Part shown: positions 1-10,900 of the stretch, piece by piece
How positions within the stretch are numbered: the stretch's first letter is position 1
Layout: each line of letters begins with the position of its first letter
DNA from: Armatimonadota bacterium
Lineage (GTDB): Bacteria; Armatimonadota; UBA5829; DTJY01
NCBI GenBank assembly: GCA_025358205.1
Contig: JANYKG010000017.1
Coordinates: 1-64,000, forward strand
Length of the DNA stretch: 64,000 nucleotides
Reading direction: 5' to 3'
The notes under the pieces: model-generated
What the model saw: only the letters and a program-made list of their open reading frames with translations
What the model was told of the DNA's origin: nothing
Databases searched by the model: none
Program-made: the position numbers and the translations under genes

Positions 1-172
1 GTTGCTTGATATTGGTAGTTGAGTTAGAATGGATCTGCATGCGCGTAGTCTCCTTTTTGATTTGGCGATCATCAAAGAGACTACCGCATGCTTCTCTATC
101 TTTTCAACTCCGAGTGTTCATAATGTCATGAGACTGGACACTTTGCGTTTTCGAAGGAGTATGAGCAAGAGC

Positions 173-694
173 ATGAATGGGACTGGAAGAAACCGTCTGA
201 TGTACGGATATGTCATGTGCGCGGTGACGTTGGCGCTGGCTAAAGGCGACGTGCGTGTGGCTGGGCTGGTGGTGGCGCTTGCGGGCATAGCTCTGCGCAT
301 CTGGTCCGCCGGGTTCATCGAGAAGAACGACATACTAGCCACAGGTGGACCATACGGATTGTGCCGCAATCCGCTCTATCTGGGGAGCTTCACTTTTGGT
401 GTCGGCTCGATCATCGCCATCGGTGTCTGGTGGCTGCTACCGGTCTATGCCGTCGGGTTTGCGCTGTTCTACGTCCCCACCGTGCTCAATGAGCAGAAGT
501 TTTTGGCCGATAAGTTCGGTGATAAGTACGCGGAGTATTGTCGCAAAGTGCCGCCGTTCATACCATACAAGTACGTCAGAGGCACAGGGGACTTCTCATT
601 TGCTATGTCCGTCGAAAACCGCGAACACCTGCATGCGATGGTCTCCGTGTTGTACCTGTTTATCCTCGCCGCTATTGGTCACCTGCGCGCGTAG
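173..694 (+). CDS. isoprenylcysteine carboxyl methyltransferase (ICMT/PEMT-like) family protein
   Basis: Small integral-membrane methyltransferase, about 174 aa from this start. Hydrophobic segments fill the first 60 residues and the region after the motif. The core motif GPYGLCRNPLYLG matches the GPY-x-R-NP-x-Y-x-G signature of the ICMT/PEMT superfamily, which uses S-adenosylmethionine within the membrane; the substrate cannot be told. In-frame starts exist at 29, 128, 161 and 173. AGGAG at 155-159 touches the ATG at 161 but lies about 13 nt before the ATG at 173, so 173 is preferred, weakly. The end lies 5 nt from the convergent gene's stop. The C-terminal tail after PPFIPYKY ends in one more hydrophobic stretch. 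Confidence 0.75.
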   Translation: MNGTGRNRLMYGYVMCAVTLALAKGDVRVAGLVVALAGIALRIWSAGFIEKNDILATGGPYGLCRNPLYLGSFTFGVGSIIAIGVWWLLPVYAVGFALFYVPTVLNEQKFLADKFGDKYAEYCRKVPPFIPYKYVRGTGDFSFAMSVENREHLHAMVSVLYLFILAAIGHLRA

Positions 695-699
695 CCCTG

Positions 700-3084
700 T
701 CAGCGGGCAGGCAGCTTGTACACATGCACCTCAAGCGGCTTGAAGTTATCTGCCCACACGCCTGCGGTCGTCTGAACCTGTCGCCCTTCAAACAGAACCT
801 CTGCGGGTTTCCCGTGCTTGATACCCGCCAATGTGAAGCTTGCCTTGTATTCGCCAGGCTCGCGGTTCACGGCGAACAGGTAGACCTGGCCTCCGATTTC
901 CTTGACCATGGTGTCTATAACCGGCTGCTCCGTGGCGACCTTAACCGTCCTCTCTGCGTTCGGGGTGAGCAGAACGGGAGTCAGATCCCGCATTTCACCG
1001 GCGAGTTTCTTCATATATGACCAATGCTCAGGATAGTCTTCGATATAGTATTTGGATGCCGTATGCGCCCAGTAGATGATCCCCTTGGCGCCGTGAACCA
1101 ACGCCAGGTAGGTCATGCATCGCTCTTCCGCGTCGGTGGGGCGGTGCTCACCGTTGATCTTGCCCTTGTTCCATACGCTCCAGTCGAACGCCTGGGGGAC
1201 GACCCAGACGGGCTTTCCATCGGTCATGGCGTCCACACATCCCTGCACAACATCCGCCACGCGTTTCGCCGGTGAGCCTGGTATGGGGTAGGGGTCGGTC
1301 CAAATGACATCCTGGCACAGGCAATAGTCCGCGCCTGCCTTTGGACTCATGATAACGACCGAACACGGATGCTCAGTGTCCGTCTGCTTAACCAGTTGAT
1401 ACAAGTCTCTGGCCATTGCCACACTCGATTTGCCTATGCCTTCCGGTTCGTCCACCAGATACCATCCCAGCACCGCCGGGTGGTGTACACGCGCCTTCAC
1501 GTCGGCAACTGCCTGAGCATCGGTCAGAGGCACACTCCGAACTGAGAATGGGATCGTGGGATAGACGAACGCCTTGATGTCGTTTCGGGCCGCCGCATCG
1601 AGCAGGGGAGTCACAGTGTCAACAGTGTAGGCATAGAGAACGGTGGTGTTGAACCCTGCCTTATGAGCTTCAGCCATCACTCGGTCATGATCAGTCCCTT
1701 TGCCGTCCTGAAGTGTGTACATACCGATCGGGAAGAACGGCTTGCCCTTGACAGTCAGGTACCCGTCCTTGTCGAATCCAACCTTTGGACGGGGGTTGTA
1801 CGGCATCGAGCGGCTCTGCGCTGAGGCGATCATGGTCCGGCCTTTCACTACCTGCGCCTTGATAGAGTAAACACCCTTTGGCTGCTTGGATAGGTCGAAG
1901 ATAACCGGCGTTTTGAGCGCATACGGTGGCCGTAACTTTTGTACCGCCACGGGCGCCTGAGTTCCTTCTCTCATCAGCTTGAGTTCAAGAACCGTGTCAC
2001 TGACCCGCGCCGGCTCAATGGCGACAGTGATAGCAACAGACGCTTTCTTCTGGTAGAGCTGGTAGAGTGACTCCTGCATTTCGATCGCCGTCCGTACCTC
2101 GAATTGCCTTACACAGCTCCACAGGGTTCGGCTCGTCACTGCGTCATAAAGCGCCAGCGCAAGCTTGTGTGTGCCGGGGATTCCGAGGTTGATCGAAAAT
2201 CGCACCGCGCGGGTGGCTCCCGGCTCAATCGTGAACGCCCCGGACTCGCTGGTGATGTCACTACCGCCCGTGAGTCGGTATGTATATCGTGTACTCATAG
2301 GTTTCTGAGAGCTGTTGGATACCTTGAATCCAAGGTCTTGAGTCCACGGATCCATATCCTCGGTTCTTGGAAACAACACGGAATACATATCCTTGTCGTT
2401 CATGGGCAAGATCAACTCGCCGAGCAATGCCGGCTCGGTGAAGAGATCATCGGCGGCCGACCAACTGCTGAGCTGTTCACCAGCGCCGACCCGCCCCCTG
2501 GCGAGGTTCAGACCCAGACATGGGGCCTTATCCGGCGTGATTCCCATCGTCGCGAACGGGATGCGCCATTCGGCATACCATTCGCCTTTGCCCAGAGATG
2601 TCACCAACTCCCAGTTGCCATCCCACTTAGGGTTCTCACTTACACGACTGGGGCCTTCTACTATGCACTCTGCGTCGTACACACTGCCTGCCGCATTGGC
2701 GATGAGGTGGTAGATCTTCTCGCGCCCGTTCGTCGGGTCAATTATGACCTCAATGGAGTCGTCGTTCCAGACCTCGGCATCCCGGCTTAACTTGCGGGCC
2801 GTGAGCTTGTCCATCCGTGGTTCCACGCATCGAAAGCCGAAGTACAGCGCTTTGCCATCCGTCATCGCCTTAACGTAAGTCTCCGCATCGGGTTTCTTGT
2901 CGGATGCGTTTAGCGTCGCGAACCCGCCGATCTCCTTCGCTCCAGCCCATGCCGGGTCGTCGAGTTTGCCATCAATGACCGGCGCTTTGTCTGTCCACGC
3001 GGCGTTGATCTGTTTCATCGGATGTTCGTTGGCGAACGCGCACTGCGCCGAAAGTAACACCGCGAAAACTAATAGTAGTCTCAT
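700..3084 (-). CDS. secreted CBM9-like domain plus glycoside-hydrolase-type TIM barrel protein
   Basis: Exported protein of about 794 aa. The first 20 residues form a signal peptide ending near AFA. Next comes a carbohydrate-binding CBM9/DOMON-like domain (about residues 25-210: PVIDGKLDDPAW, then DDSIEVIIDP), then a beta-rich linker. A TIM barrel resembling GH2/GH42-type catalytic domains follows (about 430-710), with GWYLVDEPE carrying the likely acid/base Glu. A C-terminal beta domain closes the protein. This organisation is typical of enzymes acting on plant or microbial polysaccharide; the substrate is unknown. The ATG at 3084 is chosen because AAGGATGG precedes it at good spacing; an in-frame start 18 nt upstream lacks this. 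The next minus-strand gene upstream begins at 7477, so it may be transcribed with it. Confidence 0.8.
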   Translation of the reverse strand: MRLLLVFAVLLSAQCAFANEHPMKQINAAWTDKAPVIDGKLDDPAWAGAKEIGGFATLNASDKKPDAETYVKAMTDGKALYFGFRCVEPRMDKLTARKLSRDAEVWNDDSIEVIIDPTNGREKIYHLIANAAGSVYDAECIVEGPSRVSENPKWDGNWELVTSLGKGEWYAEWRIPFATMGITPDKAPCLGLNLARGRVGAGEQLSSWSAADDLFTEPALLGELILPMNDKDMYSVLFPRTEDMDPWTQDLGFKVSNSSQKPMSTRYTYRLTGGSDITSESGAFTIEPGATRAVRFSINLGIPGTHKLALALYDAVTSRTLWSCVRQFEVRTAIEMQESLYQLYQKKASVAITVAIEPARVSDTVLELKLMREGTQAPVAVQKLRPPYALKTPVIFDLSKQPKGVYSIKAQVVKGRTMIASAQSRSMPYNPRPKVGFDKDGYLTVKGKPFFPIGMYTLQDGKGTDHDRVMAEAHKAGFNTTVLYAYTVDTVTPLLDAAARNDIKAFVYPTIPFSVRSVPLTDAQAVADVKARVHHPAVLGWYLVDEPEGIGKSSVAMARDLYQLVKQTDTEHPCSVVIMSPKAGADYCLCQDVIWTDPYPIPGSPAKRVADVVQGCVDAMTDGKPVWVVPQAFDWSVWNKGKINGEHRPTDAEERCMTYLALVHGAKGIIYWAHTASKYYIEDYPEHWSYMKKLAGEMRDLTPVLLTPNAERTVKVATEQPVIDTMVKEIGGQVYLFAVNREPGEYKASFTLAGIKHGKPAEVLFEGRQVQTTAGVWADNFKPLEVHVYKLPAR

Positions 3085-3133
3085 CTGACCATCCTTATCC
3101 ACATGCCTGTTGTGAAGAAAACTTGTACTCTCT

Positions 3134-6100
3134 TTACTCGATTTTCACCGGAAGCTTCACTGTGGTGGAGTTTCCAGCCTGGTCTATGGCTTTAACTTCC
3201 AGTGTGTGTTCGCCCGGGGTGAGAACATCGGTTTTCACGGTGAACGACTCGAATTTGGAGTCAAAGATGCCGTCGTCCGCCGCTGCCGCCGCCCATTCGT
3301 CGGTGTCCACGCGGTACTGCACACCGGCGATTGACACCAGGTCCTGCTGTGCGAATCCCTCGACCCGAACGCTCTTGTCCGCCTGCACAGTCAGCGTCTT
3401 CTTGAACGCCGCGATCCTCGGCTTGTGGTTGCAGACTATGATGAGTTCGGAGATGCTTTCGCCGGTCAGCGCATCAGTCGCGTTGCTCACACTGTCCGAG
3501 CCTACGATCTTCAGCAGGTATGCGCCGTCCTTGACTTTAGTCGTATCCCATGACAAACTCGTCTGCGTTGTGCCGTTCGGTGACGGCTTGTCCGCAGGGG
3601 CGGATGGCTCAGCCGGAACTGAGGCGGCGAGGTCGCCGGGCGCCTCAGCCAGTATCTTGTCTCTTACTGCCTGTGGTATCTCCGGATGCTTGTCCAACTC
3701 CGCTGCCATCTCGGCCAGCATCTGGTCCGGGTTGCCTGCCTCTGCATCCAACGCTGCATCGGGCGGTGCAGCCGCTTCTTCGGTAGTGTCGGCTGGCGCG
3801 GTTGCATCCAGTTTCTTCTTGTCCTTTGCAGCTTTCGGTTTCTCGATCTTGTCGGCCACCTGGTCCCAGGTTGCGCCGTTATCGCCGGAGTAGTAGATCT
3901 TGTATTTCAGCGTATCTTTGTCCGGGTCGGAGCCGGTCCACTTGATGGTCTGCTTGCCCGCCCATTTCTCGCCGCCCTTTGGCGCGGTTACCGTGATCTT
4001 CGGCGCCTGGTTGGCAGGCAGGTACATCACGCTGACGTCCTTCAGCTTCGGATCAGCCCCCGCGCCGCCCGATGTGAGTGTAGCCGAATACTGCACGTAG
4101 CGTCCGGGCGGACTGGATATCTTCGTGCCGGACTCCCGATATGGTTCTGACCATGAACTCCATGACGCGTCAGGATCAGCCACTGATCCGGTTCTTGTCT
4201 TCAACACCACCGCTGCGCCGGTCGGCACGTCTGCGGTCCACTCAATGATGCCCCACTTGGAGGTCAGGCCGCAATCGTGGACCGAAGATTCGTAGGTTCC
4301 TTCGGCGCTCGCAAGGTCGGCAGTGTATACCGATCCCACATTGCCGGTGCCTGCGTACAGTGTGCCGCCACCCACAGACATCGAGATGAACTGCAGGTCC
4401 TTGTAGTTTTCGAGTGTGGATACCTTGTCGTCCGCGTCAATCTTGAAAATGTTCGCGGCGGTCATCGCGTACACATTGCCCGCGTCGTCCGTCGTCATGC
4501 CCAGAACGCCTTTGTCCGCCTTGTCAAAGATTGCTTTGGGCGTGGCGTCTGCCGCCAGCTTGTAGATCATACCCTTGGGCGATGTGCCCGCGTAGAGGAC
4601 GCCCTTTGCGCCGAATGCCAGCGATGTGACAGACTCCTCGTCCGCATCATACAGCACAGTCGTCTTGCCGTTCGCATCCACCTTGTAGATGATGCCGTTG
4701 ACACCGGTGCCAACAAACAGGTTGCCGTCCTTGTCCGTCAGCAGAGCCAACGCGTGGTATTCCTGGGAGTCCAGCACGACAGATGCCTTGCCGCCCGAGT
4801 CTATCCGGTAGACCTTGCCTTTGTCGCCGGTCGCCGCGTACACTCCGCCCTTGCCGTCCGCAGCCAGTGCGGTGATGTACTTCTCGTCCGCGTCAAAGAA
4901 CTTTTCCGCCTTTCCGTCGGCAGCTATTCGGTAGATGATGCCGTTCGGTGCGGTTCCTGCAAACAGAGTTCCGCTTGAGTCCAGCGCCAGACTCTGGATT
5001 TCGAGTTCCGGCGAATCATAGACCACGGTCGTGCTTCCGTCTGCAGCGGCTTTGAGGATGATACCCTTGTTGCCGGTGCCAAGGTAGACGTTCCCCTTGC
5101 CGTCCGGTACTGCGCACCACACATACACCTGGCCGGTGTCGCAGAGTAGCTTGAGTTCAGGGCTGGTCGTCAGCAGATCAGCGGTCGTTGCGGCCGTGTT
5201 CTTGAATATGCCGGTAAGGAACTCGGTGCGGCTCGTCTGCTTCCACACGGTCGGAGTTCGTCCGACGGGTTTTTCGTTTGTGCCCGATCCGCTGTCCGGT
5301 TTCGGCGCGGTAACGGTGGTTTCATCCGGGGTCGTTGCAGCATCGTCTGCAGGCGTTGTTTTATCCGCTGTCGCAGTTGCATCCGGTGCGACAGGAATCG
5401 TTATCTCTATCGGAGCATCTGTTCCGGTATCCGCAGACACCATCTCCGCAGAGAAGCCCGATGAGTCACCGCTATCATCTATCGGTGGTTCATCCGGTGC
5501 AGCGGTATCGGGTGAAGCCGACAATGAGCTGTCCGACGACTTCTTGGAGCCGGTCTTCTTCTCGCTCTTGTCCGTCTTCTGCACGGTTATCGAAAGCCTT
5601 TGCGAACCGGAGATCACCCAGTCGGTGGGTGACACAGTCTTGATCTCGTCGCGCTCCACCGTCAGCGAGGTTACCTTGCTTGATTTCATTGACTCGGTTA
5701 GGGACGGCGGCAGGTTGCTGAACTTCTCGCCCGCAATGCTGGGCACGCTTTTCGGCAGCACGATTCTCGCCACCAGATCGTTGTTCTTGTCTCGCTCCAG
5801 GAACTTCTTAATGACTTGCTGCAGGTTCTCCATGCTAGTCGAAGAGGATGTGGAGAGCGTCGGTGGGCCGCCCATTTCCTGCAACTGCTCGGAAAGCGAC
5901 ATCGGTGGGCGGGACAGGCTTCCGCCCATCACTTCCAGGCTCACGCGCCCGTTCGGCATGTTCATCGGAAGTGTGATGCTCATCGTTTTGGTTACCGGCT
6001 CTCCCTTGAACGGTTTCAACACCGCGCTGATCTCGATGGTCTCGCCAGGCTTGTATTTTCCTTCCTTCACGAACACCTTGTCGAGTTTTGCCGTGCTGTG

Positions 6101-7477
6101 CTTTGGCGTCAGATTGACCACCACGTTTACGCGCTTCACGGCAACAGGGTAGAACTGGTTAAACTGCAGCGTGGTCAGTATCTGGCCTAACTCACCGACC
6201 ACCTTGGAGTCAATGGATAAGGCGTCGAAGAATGTGTTCTCTCGCTTAATCACGCCGACCTCACCCGCTGTGATCTCGAACTTCACGAGTGCGGTGCAGT
6301 CACCGGGATTGCCGCGCATCTCGAAGATCGCCTCGGAGATTGCGGCTGGGATGAAGCTCATGGCCAGCAGCGGATGGTTCACCACCTTGACTTTGAAGTC
6401 CCTTGCCGTGCCGCGCATGGTATCATTCACGCGCACTGTCACGGGTATCATGTCCGCCGGCCCCGCGCCCAGCCTTCCTGCAATCGCCCACGGTCTATCC
6501 TGGAACACCGTGCCGATTGGCTTGATGGGTGCGGCCAGCTTGGTGGATACCTCCAGGCTGGGGTAGATGTCGTACACCCAGGCCGTGCTCAGCGGCGCGT
6601 TGATGGCGCCTATTCCGTTCATCATCGGGTTGGAGAACATTGGGTGGCCGAACGCCAGTATCCGGTCTCCGCGCCTGTACGTTACCGTGCCAACGCCGGT
6701 CATGTCCACGTCACCGGTCACAAACGAACAGCCGACCGACGAGCCTGCCTGCACATCTACGCTCAGTTTCAACTTGTCTGAGGCAACACCGGGTCCTGCC
6801 ACCGGACGGATGTTCAGCGGCTTCAGGGATTCGCGGAGGCTTGTCATCACCCGCTCCGACATACCGCTTACCATCAGCGGTGTGGAAAGCGGACGGAAGA
6901 TCATGGTGTCCTTGTCAGCGCTGACAGGCATCGAACCGTCGTCAATCGCGACTTTGGAGTAGGAATGCCCGTTTGCCGCGATAGGTTCATCCAGGTTCAT
7001 CGTGCTGAGCGGATAGAATGAAGACGGCTTGGATGGTAGGGTAGGGTCCCACGCGTCCAGCATGAACTCAATGGGCGTCACCATGCCGATCGGTTCCTTG
7101 CCGAACGGGTAACCGAACGCGAACGCGCCTGCCACCTTGCCGTTCAGGTAGATGGGGCTGCCGCTCATGCCTTCAATCAAGTTCGCGCCCCGCTTTGTCA
7201 TGGGGCCGCCGTTCAGTTTCACCAGTATCAGGTCGTTCCCGAAGTACGCTTTCTTCAGGACGCCCAGTACCGTGACCCCGAACTTCTCCGGTTTCGTGCC
7301 GAGGAACACACTCAGGCCGTAGCCCTTCATCCCCGCTTTCACGTCCTTAATAAGCGTGATGTTCTTCAGGTCGGCAGGGTCTAGCCTTGACTTTGTGGTG
7401 GATTCGGACCACGCAGGTCGGACTGCCGAGATTAGAACTGCGAGCATGATAGCGATCCGGAGTCGCTGGTAATACAT
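3134..7477 (-). CDS. giant secreted SpoIVB-type (S55) peptidase-domain protein with beta-propeller
   Basis: About 1447 aa. A signal peptide (about 1-25) precedes an S55-like region with GMSGSPIYLNG near residues 104-113 (candidate nucleophile Ser) and AFGHPM near 276-281 (candidate His). A Ser/Asp/Thr/Ala-rich linker spans about 630-740. Then come about seven repeats of the form GNVYLGTG..G.IYK.. (about 760-1060), a beta-propeller of the NHL/PQQ sort. The C-terminal part has Ig/FnIII-like segments (PKGGEKW.....W....PD, Ala/Pro/Asp-rich insert, then EHTLEVKAIDQAGN). SpoIVB cleaves a partner during sporulation; no sporulation genes are seen here, so the role is probably a cell-surface or periplasmic one. 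Start: ATG at 7477 after AAAGGGG; a TTG one codon earlier is possible. The Ser-before-His order is discussed in the findings. Confidence 0.75.
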   Translation of the reverse strand: MYYQRLRIAIMLAVLISAVRPAWSESTTKSRLDPADLKNITLIKDVKAGMKGYGLSVFLGTKPEKFGVTVLGVLKKAYFGNDLILVKLNGGPMTKRGANLIEGMSGSPIYLNGKVAGAFAFGYPFGKEPIGMVTPIEFMLDAWDPTLPSKPSSFYPLSTMNLDEPIAANGHSYSKVAIDDGSMPVSADKDTMIFRPLSTPLMVSGMSERVMTSLRESLKPLNIRPVAGPGVASDKLKLSVDVQAGSSVGCSFVTGDVDMTGVGTVTYRRGDRILAFGHPMFSNPMMNGIGAINAPLSTAWVYDIYPSLEVSTKLAAPIKPIGTVFQDRPWAIAGRLGAGPADMIPVTVRVNDTMRGTARDFKVKVVNHPLLAMSFIPAAISEAIFEMRGNPGDCTALVKFEITAGEVGVIKRENTFFDALSIDSKVVGELGQILTTLQFNQFYPVAVKRVNVVVNLTPKHSTAKLDKVFVKEGKYKPGETIEISAVLKPFKGEPVTKTMSITLPMNMPNGRVSLEVMGGSLSRPPMSLSEQLQEMGGPPTLSTSSSTSMENLQQVIKKFLERDKNNDLVARIVLPKSVPSIAGEKFSNLPPSLTESMKSSKVTSLTVERDEIKTVSPTDWVISGSQRLSITVQKTDKSEKKTGSKKSSDSSLSASPDTAAPDEPPIDDSGDSSGFSAEMVSADTGTDAPIEITIPVAPDATATADKTTPADDAATTPDETTVTAPKPDSGSGTNEKPVGRTPTVWKQTSRTEFLTGIFKNTAATTADLLTTSPELKLLCDTGQVYVWCAVPDGKGNVYLGTGNKGIILKAAADGSTTVVYDSPELEIQSLALDSSGTLFAGTAPNGIIYRIAADGKAEKFFDADEKYITALAADGKGGVYAATGDKGKVYRIDSGGKASVVLDSQEYHALALLTDKDGNLFVGTGVNGIIYKVDANGKTTVLYDADEESVTSLAFGAKGVLYAGTSPKGMIYKLAADATPKAIFDKADKGVLGMTTDDAGNVYAMTAANIFKIDADDKVSTLENYKDLQFISMSVGGGTLYAGTGNVGSVYTADLASAEGTYESSVHDCGLTSKWGIIEWTADVPTGAAVVLKTRTGSVADPDASWSSWSEPYRESGTKISSPPGRYVQYSATLTSGGAGADPKLKDVSVMYLPANQAPKITVTAPKGGEKWAGKQTIKWTGSDPDKDTLKYKIYYSGDNGATWDQVADKIEKPKAAKDKKKLDATAPADTTEEAAAPPDAALDAEAGNPDQMLAEMAAELDKHPEIPQAVRDKILAEAPGDLAASVPAEPSAPADKPSPNGTTQTSLSWDTTKVKDGAYLLKIVGSDSVSNATDALTGESISELIIVCNHKPRIAAFKKTLTVQADKSVRVEGFAQQDLVSIAGVQYRVDTDEWAAAAADDGIFDSKFESFTVKTDVLTPGEHTLEVKAIDQAGNSTTVKLPVKIE

Positions 7478-7621
7478 CAATGAAGCCCCTTTCAGATCGT
7501 GGCACGATGGTCAGCAGAATCCTTCCACATTATTCCATCACAAACTTATATCACCAGACTGTGATAGGTGTCAAGGCATTTTGGGTATTTGGGCAGAAAG
7601 GTTTGCAGAATCTGAGGTTCT

Positions 7622-7764
7622 AACTTGGAGTGCGGTCGCGCAGTCAAAGACGAAGCTGCCGCTTTTCCCTCCGCAGATGCTTGTCTCTGCGGAATCTCTG
7701 AAAGCTTCGTATTCAGGATCCAAAGCGAAAGCTCCATTGCATTCCGCGTTCGCACTCCAAGGCA
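7622..7764. repeat. inverted-repeat element, TTGGAGTGC family, copy 1
   Basis: Lies in the 428-nt gap between two divergent genes. The ends are a perfect 11-bp inverted repeat, CTTGGAGTGCG and CGCACTCCAAG. Both arms continue with related GC-rich text ending in a CGCTTT block. The middle holds another perfect hairpin, CCGCAGA/TCTGCGG. No gene is visible inside. Similar ends occur at 32979-33098 and 62514-62638, which makes this a dispersed non-coding, MITE-like family. The flanks (7478-7621 and 7765-7905) show no gene. Confidence 0.7.
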
Positions 7765-7905
7765 AAGGGGTGTCCGGTTTCCCGAACTCCATTAACATCA
7801 TACTTATGGCCCAACCTACTGACCTACTTCCCCCAGCTCTTGAAGAATAATCGTCATTGCCTTATCATTGTTCCCGCGCGGGAATGCCGTGCGGTTGGAG
7901 GGGCA

Positions 7906-10900
7906 ATGAAAACCACCAGAATACTCATCCTGTCGTTATTCGCCATCATCGCGGCTGCCGGCGCTGAGGTCTGCGCGGCTAGTCTTGCGGCTCAGTTCAA
8001 GAACCCGGATGCGGAGTTCCGCCCAGTTCCGTTCTTTTCGCTGAACGACGACCTGAAGGCGGATGAGCTTGCCTCTCAGATCAAGGATATGCACTCACAC
8101 GGCTACGGTGGGGCGTTCTTCCATGCGCGAGCTGGTCTGATCACCCCATACATGGGCGAGGACTGGCTGAACTGCATCGCGCGCGGCGTCAAGGAGTCGA
8201 AGGGGGTCGGCAACTACGCCTGGCTCTACGATGAGGACCGCTGGCCGAGCGGGTATGCGAGCGGCATGGTTCCCGCGAAGGGCCTGGATTATCGCGCCAA
8301 GTCGCTGGGCATAGTTGAGTTCGACGTAAACAATGATACCAAGATCGAACAGAAAGACGGCCAACTGGTCATCAACGGGCTGGACAACGTGCTCGCCTTA
8401 TTCTCTTGCAGGAAGGAAGGCATGGGGTTCAAGGACATCAAGCGCATCACGCTGACTCCCACGATGGGTCTGCCCACGGGCGCGCACATTATGATGTTTC
8501 GGAAGATCGTCGCGGCTGACAGCGCCGGGTTCAACGGATTCAGCTACGTGGATGTGCTTGAGCCAAAAGTCATCAAGGCGTTCATTGACACTACCTACGA
8601 GCCGTACTACAAGAAGCTCGGGGCCGATTTCGGCAAGGCGATACCAGGGATATTCACGGATGAGCCGAACATCTCGCCGACCGCATGGACCGAAAGCCTG
8701 CCGGACAAGTTTCGCGCCAGATACGGATATGATATCCTCGACTTCCTGCCGGCGCTCTACTACGAAATAGGTGACTGGCAGCGGATACGATACGACTACC
8801 GAAGCCTAACGTGCGACATGTACGTGGAGGCCTACTCCAAGCAGCTCTACGACTGGTGCGAGCAGCATAAGATTCAGTTCACCGGCCACTACCTGGCAGA
8901 GGACAGCCTGCACAGCCAACTCCAGAGGGACGGCGCGGTTATGCCGCACTACGAGTACGAGCAGATGCCGGGCATAGACCATCTCTTCCTTAAGCTTGGC
9001 GAGGTTGTGCTGATCAAGCAGGTCAGCAGCGCGGCGAACCAGTTGGGGCGCAAGCGGGTACTTTCAGAGACGTACGGCGGCTCCGGCTGGAATATGAGCT
9101 TCGCGGACATGCGGTGGATAGCGAACTGGCAACTGGCGCTAGGCGTGAACTTCATGAACCCGCATCTGTGCCATTACTCGCTTCGGGGAAATCGCAAGCG
9201 CGACTGGCCGCCTTCCATCTACTTCCAGCAGCCCTACTGGAAATACTATGACAACGTGAACGACTACACCGCGCGCGTTTCCATGATGCTGACCCAGGGC
9301 GACTTCATCGCCGATGTGCTGGTCATCCATCCCATAGCCGGCGCTTGGAGTACGTTCAGTACACTGGACTCATCAAGGGAAGCTACCATCAATCGGCAGT
9401 TTGCCACCATCAGCAGCATCCTTCCGACAATCCATCGGGAGTTCGAGTACGGCGACGAGAAGCTGATGGCGAAATATGCCAAGGTCAGCGGTAAAGACTT
9501 CATCGTCGGCAAGATGACGTACAAGACGGTTCTCGTTCCTTCGACGGTCACGCTTTCCGGCACCACGCTGAAGCTGCTAAAGGAGTTCACGGCGGCGGGC
9601 GGCGCTGTCATCGCCGTGCGTCCGACTCCTACGCGACTGGACGGCATGGAGTCGCCCGATATCCAGTCGTTCTTCGCAAGCAATACGCCGAATGTGGTCG
9701 TCATTGATGATACCAGGAGTGAGATCGAGACGGCGTTGGACAAGGCATCACCAAAGGGCATCACAGTCAAGGATGCTATCGGCATGGAACAGCCGAATAT
9801 CGTATGCCATCGCCGCCAGGACGGGAATCGGCAGATCATCTTCCTTGCGAATACAAATCGCACCGAGTCTTATCTTGTCACCGTTGGGATCAACACGACG
9901 GGCAAGGTCGAGAGCTGGAACCTTGAGACCGGCGCAGTGGGCAATGCCGCCGCTCGTGCTGAAGGCTCGGGGACCGCCGTTGACCTGCGAATACCCGGCG
10001 GGGGATCGAAGCTTCTCGTCGTTGATAGCTCCCAGAAGCTCGTTCCCGCCAAGATGCCGGACCCAACCATGGCATACTCGGTGGAGTTGTCGAATGCGTG
10101 GCAGGTGAAGCGTCACAGCCCGAACGCGCTCACTCTCGACTACTGCCGGTATCGCATTGGCGAGGGTGAGTGGAAAGGCCCCGTGCCGGTCTATCAGGTG
10201 CAGCAGGAGATGGGCGGTCAGCCGGACGGCACGTCGGTTACTCTGAGTTTCACTTTCAACATGGGCTTCGCTCCGACCAAGGCGCCGCTCTATCTGGTGA
10301 CGGAGAAGCCTGATATCTACACGGTATTGGTGAACGGCCAGCCCGTTTCGTCCAAAGACGTCGGTTGGTGGGTGGATAAGTCGTTCCGCAAATTGGACAT
10401 CGGCAAGGCGGTCCGCACCGGTGACAACACTATCGAGATGACCTGCAAGTTCGTCAATCCTACAAAGCCCAGCACAGCTATCTTCATCAAGAATGGTGTC
10501 GAGATCGAGAACGTCTACATCGTCGGCGACTTCGCGGTTGAGGCTGCCTCATCCAAGCCTGACGGTCCGGCGGAAACCACCGTTCTGACTGGGCCGTTCA
10601 AGCTCACGCCGGAGAATCCCGTTCCGATCATTGGCGACCTGACCACCGCCGGGTATCCGTTCTTCGCGGGCGATATGGAGCTGTATCAGGATGTGAATGT
10701 ACCCTTCATGCCGGAAGGGCGGATATACCTGGAGTTCGAGGGCCTGAATGCCATCGTAGCGCGCGTGTATGTGAACGGAAAAGACGCAGGCACTGTGTTC
10801 TGGCCGCCGTATCGGACCGAGGTCACGTCGGTTCTGGAGAAGGGGAGCAATACCATACAGGTGGTACTCTCCAACAGTCTGCGGAACCTGCTCGGGCCTC

